NCBI GenBank assembly: GCA_043554545.1
Contig: CP121337.1
Span: 4,030,001 to 4,094,000, forward strand
Direction: 5' to 3'
Length of the DNA: 64,000 nucleotides
Origin: UBA7330 sp043554545
GTDB taxonomy: Bacteria > Bacteroidota > Bacteroidia > Cytophagales > Cyclobacteriaceae
The notes beneath the pieces are model-generated. The model made no database searches. It was not told where the DNA came from and was given only the letters and a program-made list of their open reading frames with translations. Of the stretch, positions 51,767-61,158 are shown piece by piece; the first letter of the stretch is position 1, and every line of letters starts with the position of its first letter. Made by a program: the position numbers and the translations under genes.

Positions 51767-53245
51767 TTAATAGCCCGGATTCTGATTTTCCCCTGTAAAA
51801 GCTTTATTTAGTTCTATTTCGTTTACCGGAATTGGCCATAAATAATGTTTCTCAGCAATGGTGATTCCCAGTGTGCTCTGAACAACCTCGGCTGCCTTTC
51901 CGGTCCGCTTGAGGTCAAGCCACCTTTTTCCTTCCATTTGGAATTCGTAAGCTCTTTCAGTCAGTACCAGATCCAAAAAGCTAGCCTGATCATAATCAGT
52001 CAGCACATAATCGTCAACTGATGGCGTGTTTGGATCATGACCATAGGCCCTTCTGTGAACCATATTCAATGCCTCCATTCCTGCTGCTGTTGGTCCTCCC
52101 GCTGCCTGACTTGAAGCTTCCGCATAAATGAGCAATGCATCAGGATATCGATAAATTGGAATATCATTTCCAGCTCCTGATCTACCCGCTGCTTCCGGAT
52201 CAATGAATTTTTTACTAACCAGGGTATTTGGTCCCAATCCAAAGTCAATGTTATCCCAAAGTGCTTTCCTGATGTCATTGTCATCCCAATTGACATAGAA
52301 AGGATTTGTTAAATCACTGTAGGAAGCATATGCACCACCAAAATTGAAGTTTCCGGTACTCGGATGGTTTATGATAAATAACATCCAGTTACCAAACCCG
52401 TCCAACCGTGTTCGCTTCATAGAAAATATATCTTCGGCTGAAGTCACAATGGTTGGGCCAAACACATCCAATTGGAAATCTTCAAAAGAGGATACAGGCA
52501 CGAGACTAAACTTATTGGATGTAATCACTTCGTTTGCCTTATCCCTGGCTTCATCATACATTCCAAGTGTCAGATAAACATCCGCCAACAGGGTTTTGGC
52601 AGCGTATCGCGTTGCCCGTCCCGCGTTCTCAGGATCTTCGGGTAAGGTGCTTTCAGCTTCCATGAGATCATCCATGATGAGGTCATAAACATCATCCACT
52701 GAACTTCTTGGGATATCCCTTTCCTCCATATTCATATCTGTTCTTAGAGGAACACCTGCCCAGTTTCTGACAAGATCAAAATAGGCCCATGCCCTGAGAA
52801 ATTTTGCCTCACCAACAAATGCATTTAGGTCCGCCTGATCTATATCTGTTGCATTGTTTGCATTATTAAGGATGATATTGGCATTCCTTATACCACGATA
52901 CAACATGTTCCAACGATTGGCGGCCTGATTAACATTACCGCTATTAAACCCGGCAAAATCATTGTAATTTGCCCTGCTGCCTCTTCCATATACAAACTCT
53001 GAATGATAATCGAGTACTGCATGTAGTTCTGCCCGGACATTACCCGACAATGCATCGTAAATCGCGAAAACACCGGCCTGCATTTCTTCTGGAGTTTGAT
53101 AAAACTGACTGGTCGCAACAGTCTTTGGCTCCTCCATTAACTGATCCTCACAAGATACCAAGCTGGTGAATATTACAAATCCAACAATGAATCCAACAGG
53201 TAAATGTGAGCCCTTTATTATTCTAAATATATTTTTCATTTCCAT
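51767..53245 (-). CDS. SusD/RagB-family surface glycan-binding lipoprotein
   Basis: A 492-residue outer-membrane lipoprotein with lipobox LVSC (C32). The SusD helical scaffold is seen in AIYDALSGNVRAELHAVLDY, WNMLYRGIRNANIILNN, EAKFLRAWAYFDLVRNWAGVPL and the closing TERAYEFQMEGKRWLDLKRTG. It caps the SusC channel encoded 30 bp upstream and delivers oligosaccharides to it. The start at 53245 or the next ATG at 53239 are both possible. Ligand specificity cannot be read from the sequence. Confidence 0.93.
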   Translation of the reverse strand: MEMKNIFRIIKGSHLPVGFIVGFVIFTSLVSCEDQLMEEPKTVATSQFYQTPEEMQAGVFAIYDALSGNVRAELHAVLDYHSEFVYGRGSRANYNDFAGFNSGNVNQAANRWNMLYRGIRNANIILNNANNATDIDQADLNAFVGEAKFLRAWAYFDLVRNWAGVPLRTDMNMEERDIPRSSVDDVYDLIMDDLMEAESTLPEDPENAGRATRYAAKTLLADVYLTLGMYDEARDKANEVITSNKFSLVPVSSFEDFQLDVFGPTIVTSAEDIFSMKRTRLDGFGNWMLFIINHPSTGNFNFGGAYASYSDLTNPFYVNWDDNDIRKALWDNIDFGLGPNTLVSKKFIDPEAAGRSGAGNDIPIYRYPDALLIYAEASSQAAGGPTAAGMEALNMVHRRAYGHDPNTPSVDDYVLTDYDQASFLDLVLTERAYEFQMEGKRWLDLKRTGKAAEVVQSTLGITIAEKHYLWPIPVNEIELNKAFTGENQNPGY

Positions 53246-53275
53246 TAATGTTTAATGTGTGAATGATTGTCTTAA

Positions 53276-56200
53276 TTAAAATCCAAGTCTAAAGCCAACT
53301 GTAAATGACCTGGCTATTGGATAAGTAAAATGGTCAATACCCCTTGCGGTGCCCGCCCCTCTGGAATTCACTTCCGGGTCCCACCAGGAATAGTTGGTGA
53401 TGGTCAGCAGGTTTTGCCCACTGAAATATACTTGCGCATTTTCCAACCAGCTGATATTAGTTACTTCAAAATTGTAAGCCAATTCCACATTTCTCAACCT
53501 GAGGAAAGAACCGTCTTCAATCCATCGGTCGGAATTATATGCCGAGGTACTCCTGCTTATCAAAGGATACTTTGCATTGGGATTTTCAGGGGTCCAGTTG
53601 TCAAGGTACACCTCTCTTGGCATATTTATACCCTGACCGTAATCAATGGTAGTCGGAATGGAACTGACATTATAGATGTCATTACCATAAGTCCCCTGGA
53701 AAAACAGTGTGAACTCAAAGTTTTTGAATGACATGTTGGAATTAATCCCATAGATAAAGTCGGGATTTGGGTCTCCGATATATGTTTTATCATCTTCGGT
53801 GATTGAGCCATCTCCGTCCAGGTCCTGCAAAACGATCTGACCATTGTCATCATAGCCATCCTCTAACCAACCATAAAATTGTCCGATGGGTCTCCCTTCT
53901 CGTAGAATGGTTAAATTATCTTGTACCACCAATACATTTGTATTGGCCCCCAGAATATCTTCTCCATCTTGAAGTGTTACAACCTCATTCCTGTTAAAGG
54001 AAATATTCGCATTCATATTCCATTTAAATTCCCCGGTCAGAATCTTTGCATCCACTGCCAGTTCAACTCCCGTATTCTTCACCGCTCCAACATTTCGAAT
54101 GGTTCTGGTATATCCTGTTGAGGAAGGAAGTATCACTGTATTTAGAAGATCCCGAGTGTTTTTTGTATAATAGTCTGCCGTAAACAGGATCCTATTATTT
54201 ATAAAGCCAAAGTCAAGACCGAAATTTATCTGCTCTGTCGTTTCCCATTGCAGCCCGCCCGGTAAAGTGTTATTTGGGCCAAAAGTGTTGTAAAGTGCGT
54301 CATCCAGCACTACCAAGCCTGATGAAAGCAAATTCAATGTGGAGTAAGGGTCAATCGCCTGGCTTCCGGTCAATCCCCAGCTAGCTCTTACCTTCAGATC
54401 AGAAAATACATTATCAACATTAAAGAAGTCTTCATCATATAATCTCCAGGCAAAAGCACCAGAAGGGAAATATCCCCATTTTTCCCCTTCACTATATCTC
54501 GAAGATCCATCGGCTCTTAAGCTTATTGTGAATAAATACTTGTCATTTAAAGAATAGTTGACCCTTCCCAAATAGGACATGAGTGTCGAGTATGAATAAT
54601 TCGTGTTTGCGATACCTTGTGTAGCAGCTGCACTCAGATCATATGTTTCAAAGACATCACTTAAAAATCCCTGTCCCGATGCCCCCAGAGAAGTACTTAA
54701 AAAGTCCTGATAGGTGAAACCAGCAACCGCAGAAACACTGTGAATACCACCAAAGGTCTTATTATAGCTTATGGTATTTTCACTAAGTAAGCTTCTGAAC
54801 TGTCCTGTATTAACTGATGCACTACCCTCAGAATTGATGAAATTCCTCGTCGTGTAGACATCTCTTCTATGGTCCCTATTCTCTATTCCACCTGAAACTT
54901 TTATCGTAATCTCTTCAATGGGTTTAAAAATAAATGCCAGGTTAGACAAGGTCACATTCTCCTTTAACACATTTGTCTGTTCATTGATATAGTTCAAAGG
55001 ATTGACCGCATCAACAGGAACAAATGGATATTCCTGTGCCAGTATATTCAAAGTTCCGTCGTCGTTGTAAGGCTCTGAGATGGGTGCCGCAGCAATGGCA
55101 GCATTGGTCATGGAGCCTCCTCTTATTCCGCCATCACTGTCTCTCCTTTCGGTCTTCACATAAGTTGCTGTATTGGTAAGTTGTACACTGAACTTTTTGC
55201 TGATCTCATGTGAGATGTTGGTTCTAAGGGTATATCTATCATAGTCACTTCCAACCACAATCCCATCCTGGCCAAAGAAACTGCCTCCAATGGAAAATTG
55301 CGTCTTATCATTGCCACCACTCACATTTAAGGACGATGACCAGATGGGTGCCTCCGTAAAGACGATATCCTGCCAGTCAGTCCCCTCTCCAAATGCATTG
55401 ATCTCAGCCTGCGTGAAATAAGGAGTAATATTGTCATTTGTAGCCTGCAGATTTGCTATTTCGGCATACTCTCGCCCATTCATTAATTCGAGTTTCTTTC
55501 TCAGACTCTGAGAGCTGTAACTTGTTTCGAAATCAACTCTAGTTTCGCCTGCTTTGCCACTCTTGGTAGTTATTAACACCACACCGTTAGCTCCCCTTGA
55601 TCCGTAAATAGCAGTCGCTGAAGCATCTTTCAGTATTTCTATACTTTCAATATCGGAATTATTAATGTTGGTAGGATTGCCGGAATAAGGAAATCCGTCA
55701 ATAACATAAAGAGGTTCATTTCCCCCCTGAATAGAATTTGTACCCCTTATGCGAACACTTAATCCAGCACCGGGAGCACCTGTAGTTTGTAATACCTGAA
55801 CCCCGGGTGCCCTGCCTGAAAGTGCCTGAATCATGTTGGTTGTTGGAAAAGAATTAATGTCTTTGGACTTTACACTGACTACAGAGCCTGTCAAGTCACT
55901 TTTCTTAACCGAACCATATCCCACAACCACTAATTCTTCCAATGTTTTAACGTCAGTATTCATACTAACATTTATTTCTGATTGATTCCCCACAGTAATT
56001 TCGCGGGTTTCGAACCCCACGAAACTATATGTCAACTCAGAACCTTCAGGTACAGATAACGAATACTCCCCATTGGCATCAGTGACTGTACCTCTTGTAC
56101 TCCCTTTAACAGTAACACTTACTCCCGGAAGGCCCTCGCCATCCTCAGCTGAAACTACCTTGCCAGATATCGATTGCTGATCATATGTTAGAATTTCTTC

Positions 56201-56590
56201 AATGGGCTTGTTCACTTCAGAATTATTAATTCCAACATGGATATTATCATTGACCCGCTTAAACCTTAATTCGCTAGTCTTAGATATCTCACGCAGCACA
56301 TCTGCAAGCGATCCATTGGTAATATCAAGGTTGATCCTTTCTTTCAGATCTATCTTCTCCTCATTGAAAGCGAAAGAAAATCCGGTTTCCTGGCTCAAAT
56401 ACTTGAAAGCTTTGTCAAGGCGCATATCTTCTACATGGATTGATAGATATATCTCCTCAATGCTTTTGCTCTTATACTGCGCATGGAGGTCTGAAGCCAC
56501 CAATACGCAGGAAAGTGCCCCATGTAGTATAAAAATAAGTAGTAGGTGTCTGGACATAATGACCAGTTGTCTTAGTAATTTTGATTTCAT
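53276..56590 (-). CDS. SusC-family TonB-dependent receptor with STN domain
   Basis: A 1104-residue receptor from the ATG at 56590. This start gives the usual SusC signal MKSKLLRQLVIMSRHLL through LHAQ, whereas the upstream ATG at 56710 adds 40 residues without signal character. Domains in order: STN (about 45-115, GFSFAFNEEKIDLKERI), CarboxypepD (SGKVVSAEDGEGLPGVSV), TonB-box region EELVVVGYG, plug (IRGTNSIQGGNEPLYVIDGFPY), and barrel ending FTVGFRLGF. An acidic loop DLDGDGSITEDD is EF-hand-like. The STN domain indicates signalling through the FecR protein encoded immediately upstream. Confidence 0.95.
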   Translation of the reverse strand: MKSKLLRQLVIMSRHLLLIFILHGALSCVLVASDLHAQYKSKSIEEIYLSIHVEDMRLDKAFKYLSQETGFSFAFNEEKIDLKERINLDITNGSLADVLREISKTSELRFKRVNDNIHVGINNSEVNKPIEEILTYDQQSISGKVVSAEDGEGLPGVSVTVKGSTRGTVTDANGEYSLSVPEGSELTYSFVGFETREITVGNQSEINVSMNTDVKTLEELVVVGYGSVKKSDLTGSVVSVKSKDINSFPTTNMIQALSGRAPGVQVLQTTGAPGAGLSVRIRGTNSIQGGNEPLYVIDGFPYSGNPTNINNSDIESIEILKDASATAIYGSRGANGVVLITTKSGKAGETRVDFETSYSSQSLRKKLELMNGREYAEIANLQATNDNITPYFTQAEINAFGEGTDWQDIVFTEAPIWSSSLNVSGGNDKTQFSIGGSFFGQDGIVVGSDYDRYTLRTNISHEISKKFSVQLTNTATYVKTERRDSDGGIRGGSMTNAAIAAAPISEPYNDDGTLNILAQEYPFVPVDAVNPLNYINEQTNVLKENVTLSNLAFIFKPIEEITIKVSGGIENRDHRRDVYTTRNFINSEGSASVNTGQFRSLLSENTISYNKTFGGIHSVSAVAGFTYQDFLSTSLGASGQGFLSDVFETYDLSAAATQGIANTNYSYSTLMSYLGRVNYSLNDKYLFTISLRADGSSRYSEGEKWGYFPSGAFAWRLYDEDFFNVDNVFSDLKVRASWGLTGSQAIDPYSTLNLLSSGLVVLDDALYNTFGPNNTLPGGLQWETTEQINFGLDFGFINNRILFTADYYTKNTRDLLNTVILPSSTGYTRTIRNVGAVKNTGVELAVDAKILTGEFKWNMNANISFNRNEVVTLQDGEDILGANTNVLVVQDNLTILREGRPIGQFYGWLEDGYDDNGQIVLQDLDGDGSITEDDKTYIGDPNPDFIYGINSNMSFKNFEFTLFFQGTYGNDIYNVSSIPTTIDYGQGINMPREVYLDNWTPENPNAKYPLISRSTSAYNSDRWIEDGSFLRLRNVELAYNFEVTNISWLENAQVYFSGQNLLTITNYSWWDPEVNSRGAGTARGIDHFTYPIARSFTVGFRLGF

Positions 56591-56725
56591 AATTTTAATC
56601 GGTCTTAGGTTAACATTACTTAGGATCCGGGTCTGCTTTATTCCACGATCGTCCTCCAACGTTTCAGAATAGGTAGGCCCTTTTTTTATTAATATTCTAG
56701 CTTGAATCATTCATAGTCTCATCAT

Positions 56726-57727
56726 TTAGTTTATAAATACTTTATCACCTTCAACATGAAAACTAAAGTCGGAAGAGAAGCTCATCCCTTGAAGGACTGC
56801 TTCAAGGGTTGCATTTTCATATCTTCCTGTAAATCCGTCTGATATTGGAGAGGTTCTTTCCACGATTATGTCGACACCATACCACCTTTCCAGACGTATC
56901 ATAATTTCATTAAATTTGGCTTTTTCGAATGCCAGTATCCCATCCCTCCATGCCAGCACATTGGGATCGAAATGGCTTTTCTGAAAAATCCCAGTCTTAT
57001 GATCTATGGATACCATTTCACTTGGCAGAAGTGTACTCGTTTGCTTACTATTCTGTTTGTTTTTCTTCTCAACTAACACCCTGCCCGATGCGACAGCAAC
57101 TGACATTGATTCTTCAAATGGAAACGCTTGAACATTAAATGAGGTCCCCAATACTTTTACCTGAATATCACCTGATAATACAATAAATGGATGCAGCGAA
57201 TCCTTTTGCACTTCAAAAAAGGCTTCTCCTACCAGTTTTACCTGTCGTTCATCACTAAATTTTTCCGGATATTCTAAATAGCTTTCAGCATTCAGTTTTA
57301 CAACACTTCCATCAGGGAGCGTGATTAGTGATTTTTTGCCACTGGGAGTACTTTTTATGACAGTTGAATGAACTTCTACAGTCGTGTTCTCTTCTACTGG
57401 TAAAATAAAGAAATAGGATCCGGTAATGATCAGTAACACAATAGATGCTGCAATTGATCTCCAATATTTGGTCCAGGATGTCTTCTGGTGATCTGCTTTA
57501 TGCTTGTCCGGATACCGAATACCTAATTCCCGGGTAATCTTCTGAAATACTTCTTCCTGATTTTGAACATAGGGACGATGTTGTGAGTCCTGCCACAACT
57601 CTCTAAACCTTCTGTAGAACAGTTCATTCTCTTTGGACTCATTTATCCATTTTTTAAGCTTTTCAGCCTCCGTAAAATTTAATTCACCAGAGAAATCCTT
57701 TGCTATAAGCTTTAAATAATCAATCAT
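56726..57727 (-). CDS. FecR-family anti-sigma regulator
   Basis: A 333-residue single-span protein. The cytoplasmic part (1-88) would bind a sigma factor. The span is about 90-108. The periplasmic FecR domain has TLPDGSVVKLNAESYLEYPE, VKLVGEAFFEVQKD, and VLGTSFNVQAF. A C-terminal DUF4974-like part begins near 265 (FNEIMIRLERWYGVDI). It would receive the signal from the STN domain of the SusC protein encoded next. The sigma gene is two genes upstream with a sulfatase gene between them, which is unusual. Confidence 0.92.
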   Translation of the reverse strand: MIDYLKLIAKDFSGELNFTEAEKLKKWINESKENELFYRRFRELWQDSQHRPYVQNQEEVFQKITRELGIRYPDKHKADHQKTSWTKYWRSIAASIVLLIITGSYFFILPVEENTTVEVHSTVIKSTPSGKKSLITLPDGSVVKLNAESYLEYPEKFSDERQVKLVGEAFFEVQKDSLHPFIVLSGDIQVKVLGTSFNVQAFPFEESMSVAVASGRVLVEKKNKQNSKQTSTLLPSEMVSIDHKTGIFQKSHFDPNVLAWRDGILAFEKAKFNEIMIRLERWYGVDIIVERTSPISDGFTGRYENATLEAVLQGMSFSSDFSFHVEGDKVFIN

Positions 57728-57838
57728 AAATGGTAAAATGATAAAACCTTTAGCTTAATAACTGGGATTATTGAGATAACCCCCAAAGCATTTAGGGATT
57801 TTTATTAAATTTTTAATACCCTCCTTAATTCCAACTGT

Positions 57839-59272
57839 CTAATTAACAATGAGGTCCTTTGCCGACCTGTAGGCTTTATGCCCGGTTGACCCGTCTCCCA
57901 GGACTGGATGCGCCTGATCCGGAATGAATTGCCGGTGCCAATTTATTTGCTTTATCATCTCCGGCTTACTTATCAAATTATACCATTCATTTTCATCACT
58001 GATGTGATCATAAAATTCTTCAGAACCATCCAGATATTTGATATAACGATAATGATCAGATCGGATCGCATAATTGCCCGGACCAAAACTACTTCTTGCC
58101 ACGTAAGGCCAATTAGCATTTTTATCCATCAGTAAAGGTTTGAGGGAATTCCCTTGTAATTGATCCATTATTTCCAATGAACTCAATTCCAACAAGGTAG
58201 GATAAATATCCAACAGTTGAACCGGACGCTTGCATTCTTCACCTTCAGGAATACCTCTACCCGAAAAGATCAAAGGAACTCTCGTGCTCTCATCCCAGAG
58301 TGTTTGTTTAGCCCAAATCCTCTTCTCACCGAGATGAAATCCGTGATCACTGAATAAAATAATGATGGTATTCTCCCTAAAAGCACTCTTATCCAGAGCA
58401 TCAAGCACTTCCCCTATCTGATGGTCTACAAAACTAATGCTGGCCAAATATGCTTGTACAAGTGGTTTCCATTGATGATTGTCTAAAATCCACTGATGAG
58501 GTGGTTCAATGTGTTCAAGGCTTGTTACATTTTTCGCATATTCTGAAATATCACCCAGGTCACTTTCATAGATAGCCGGAAGGATAACACTATCCAGAGG
58601 ATAAAGATCGAACCATTCTTTTGGAGCATATAAGGGCACATGAGGACGAAAAAACCCTACACCTAAGAAGAAAGGCTCCTTTAAATCATCCTCAAGTTTT
58701 TCAATGGCCCATTTAGCAACCTTGTAATCTGGTGTCATAGAATCATATTGGGGATAACTCCCCCAATCCCACAGTTGGTGTCCATCGTAATCGGAAAGTT
58801 TTTTTTCCGGTAATGGCCCAAATCTGCCAAAACTCCCACCATAATTTTTCATGTACTCCTGATCCTTGCTATTATATAATTTTCCTGCACCCAGTACTTC
58901 ATAACCCTCTCTTTCAAAACGCCTGGTAATCAGTTCGGCCCCATTGGCAACTGGTGAATCCTCTATATTGCCAGCATTAAAATAGATACCAGTAGCTTCA
59001 GGATATAAGCCGGTCATGATACTGGTCCTTGAAGGATTGCAAATGGCTGTCTGCGCATGCGCATTAGAAAACAACATGCCCTTGGAAGCCAGTCTATCTA
59101 TATTTGGTGTCTCCACTTGTGGATGTCCGTTCATACAACCCACCCAGTCATTCAGATCATCCACCATTATAAAAAGGTAATTGGGTTTCTGATGGGAAAT
59201 TGATTTCTCCTCATTCCTACAACCGATCAAGGAGAAGAAAATGATTATTATAAGTACCCGTATTATTTTCAT
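57839..59272 (-). CDS. Sulfatase lipoprotein (iduronate-2-sulfatase-like)
   Basis: A 477-residue sulfatase with a lipoprotein signal (lipobox LIGC, C18). The maturation motif is CNPSR at 78-82 in AICNPSRTSIMTG. VDDLNDWVGCMNGHP at 37-51 is the form seen in iduronate-2-sulfatase-like enzymes. FSDHGFHLGEK holds further metal ligands, and WAKQTLWDESTRVPLIF follows. It is embedded between the ECF sigma gene and fecR, so it is probably induced with the SusCD unit and removes sulfate from its substrate. Confidence 0.9.
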   Translation of the reverse strand: MKIIRVLIIIIFFSLIGCRNEEKSISHQKPNYLFIMVDDLNDWVGCMNGHPQVETPNIDRLASKGMLFSNAHAQTAICNPSRTSIMTGLYPEATGIYFNAGNIEDSPVANGAELITRRFEREGYEVLGAGKLYNSKDQEYMKNYGGSFGRFGPLPEKKLSDYDGHQLWDWGSYPQYDSMTPDYKVAKWAIEKLEDDLKEPFFLGVGFFRPHVPLYAPKEWFDLYPLDSVILPAIYESDLGDISEYAKNVTSLEHIEPPHQWILDNHQWKPLVQAYLASISFVDHQIGEVLDALDKSAFRENTIIILFSDHGFHLGEKRIWAKQTLWDESTRVPLIFSGRGIPEGEECKRPVQLLDIYPTLLELSSLEIMDQLQGNSLKPLLMDKNANWPYVARSSFGPGNYAIRSDHYRYIKYLDGSEEFYDHISDENEWYNLISKPEMIKQINWHRQFIPDQAHPVLGDGSTGHKAYRSAKDLIVN

Positions 59273-59459
59273 GTGTATATAGCCGGTTTTTTAATTGGCA
59301 TGGCATCCTCAGTTGATGTTTTCTTTATCATGCTCATTTCATTTATGGATGCTATAAAACCAATACACTTAAAACACTTTTGAAGTGAATAGATTTCCTA
59401 TTACTAAACTTTAGGTTTTGGATTTACCCCCAAAGAATTAAACAAATCCCAGGGATTTT

Positions 59460-60044
59460 TTACAGGAGAAAACTAAAAATAGTGTTCTTCAACTGAGGCT
59501 CATTGTGAAAATCATTGAGTATTACTTTCAGTTTTTTAACTGCTATACCCATCTGATTTTCAACTGTTTTTACTGAAATATCAAGAAGTTCAGCAACATG
59601 TTTATAGGATAGGCCATCTTCCCTAATCAAGCGAAAAATTATCTCACAGCGTTCCGGAAGACTGCTAATTGCCTCCTCAATCTTTTCTGCCAGTTCTTTC
59701 GCAATCATTAAATTCTCGGGTTGAACATATTCAAGCTTTGAAAAACTGTTCTCTGAAAAATCATGCTTATCCCTGGCCTGTTTGGATAAATAGGTCAAGC
59801 TCTGATTTTTGATTGCTTTATAAAAGTAGGCATCAATCTCCTCGATGAACAAAAGGCGTTTTCTGTTTTGCCAAATCTTTAGGAATACGTCTGATACAAT
59901 CTCCTCCGCAAGGCTATCAGACTTGATGAAATGAAAGGCAAACCGGTAAAAACGGGGATATAAAATGTCAAAAAATTCCTTAAATGCCAGGGTGTTATCC
60001 TTTGACATAAGACCTACCAATTGCTTTAATCTCTCGCTTTCCAA
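59460..60044 (-). CDS. ECF sigma factor of the SusCD locus
   Basis: A FecI-like sigma factor of about 194 residues from a TTG at 60044 (KLESERLKQLVGLM context). ATG 60008 gives 182 residues but trims the first helix, and the ATG at 60200 adds about 50 residues unlike any sigma factor. Region 2 has AFKEFFDILYPRFYRFA and EEIVSDVFLKIWQNR. Region 4 has SLPERCEIIFRLIREDGLSYKHVAELLDISVKTVENQM. It should pair with the FecR protein and drive the SusC operon. Confidence 0.87.
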   Translation of the reverse strand: MESERLKQLVGLMSKDNTLAFKEFFDILYPRFYRFAFHFIKSDSLAEEIVSDVFLKIWQNRKRLLFIEEIDAYFYKAIKNQSLTYLSKQARDKHDFSENSFSKLEYVQPENLMIAKELAEKIEEAISSLPERCEIIFRLIREDGLSYKHVAELLDISVKTVENQMGIAVKKLKVILNDFHNEPQLKNTIFSFLL

Positions 60045-60215
60045 TTTAATATTTTTAAACCTTTCTGGAAGGATAATATTACAATATAGCCAATATAAAA
60101 CAAAAAAAATGTCGATATGTGAATTCGCTCCATTCTTTAATCCTCTGATAATCTGATAAAGAAAGTGATGACTTAAATAATTATTCAGCAGGAATCTCAA
60201 AATAGTTTTTGGTAA

Positions 60216-60929
60216 CTATTTAAAATACTTCAACAACTCATCTGCTATTAATTTGTGTCCCGCTTTGTTTGGGTGATTGACCTGAGACATGTACTTGATC
60301 AGGCTATCTCCAGCAATCACTTTGCTTTTGAATAACTCATAGCTATCCACAAATCCTAATCCATTTTCTTCAGCTAATCTCTTTACCTGATTGCCGTGCT
60401 GATCAAGTATTGAATGATCCTCAGAGATGTCTACCCTTTGGTCTGGCGAAGGTGATAAAAGAATTATTTTTATGCCCTTTTTCAACGCTTTTTTTATCAT
60501 CTTCTCCCAGGAATCATACGCTTCATCCAGACCTATTCTTCTGTCATTCAAAGAATAATCTATGAACAACACATCCGGTTGATGAGATAATACATCTGCT
60601 TTGAATCTTTTTGCCCCGCTTGCAGAATTCTCTCCGCCTATTGCTGTATTAATCACATTGATTACAGCATAAGGATATTGTGTTTTCAATTTCTCAAGCA
60701 ATTGATACGAATACGAATCCAGGGTATTGACCACTGGCGTTTTGAAATATCCGGCTGGAACCGAATGTCCATGGAATACCAAATTAACAGTCCTGTTTTT
60801 TGGCCACTCTTTGATTAACTCTTCTTTTATGGGCCCCAAATAATCATGTGTGTCCGCAAACCTGCTTTGTGAATAATTGATGCCAATGATGAAAAATATC
60901 ATTACAAAAACAAGGCCTACCTTTTTCAT
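60216..60929 (-). CDS. Exported SGNH/GDSL hydrolase
   Basis: A 237-residue exported esterase-like protein. The signal peptide is 1-20 (INYSQ). SGNH blocks are visible: FHGHSVPAGYF (nucleophile serine), the glycine of GGENSASGA, SLNDRR (asparagine), and the catalytic pair in VNHPNKAGH. It resembles rhamnogalacturonan- or xylan-acetylesterase-type carbohydrate esterases of the SGNH fold. It lies upstream of and in the same direction as the sigma gene, so removal of acetyl groups from the locus substrate is plausible. Confidence 0.82.
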   Translation of the reverse strand: MKKVGLVFVMIFFIIGINYSQSRFADTHDYLGPIKEELIKEWPKNRTVNLVFHGHSVPAGYFKTPVVNTLDSYSYQLLEKLKTQYPYAVINVINTAIGGENSASGAKRFKADVLSHQPDVLFIDYSLNDRRIGLDEAYDSWEKMIKKALKKGIKIILLSPSPDQRVDISEDHSILDQHGNQVKRLAEENGLGFVDSYELFKSKVIAGDSLIKYMSQVNHPNKAGHKLIADELLKYFK

Positions 60930-61158
60930 ATTATTTCAATTAGTGTGCTATTCCCCATTTCTGATACCTCCACATTTTAGAGAAAAGTAATCCGATTATT
61001 TCTCTAAATTAAATGATAAACTGCTTACGGCTAAAAAACGTTTGAAAAAGAAGGCATGAACAATGAAAACACGTTGTGTTCCAACTGATATAAACTTTAT
61101 CCAAAGATTTAAATCCTAAAATACTTCTCAACTCATCTTCCTTTTCTATCTTCAACCC

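Noticed and set aside
56591..56710. N-terminal extension of the SusC gene to ATG 56710
   Set aside because: The extra 40 residues are polar and precede a standard SusC signal peptide starting at 56590.
60045..60200. N-terminal extension of the ECF sigma gene to ATG 60200
   Set aside because: About 50 residues of hydrophobic, AT-rich sequence before region 2 are unlike any sigma factor.
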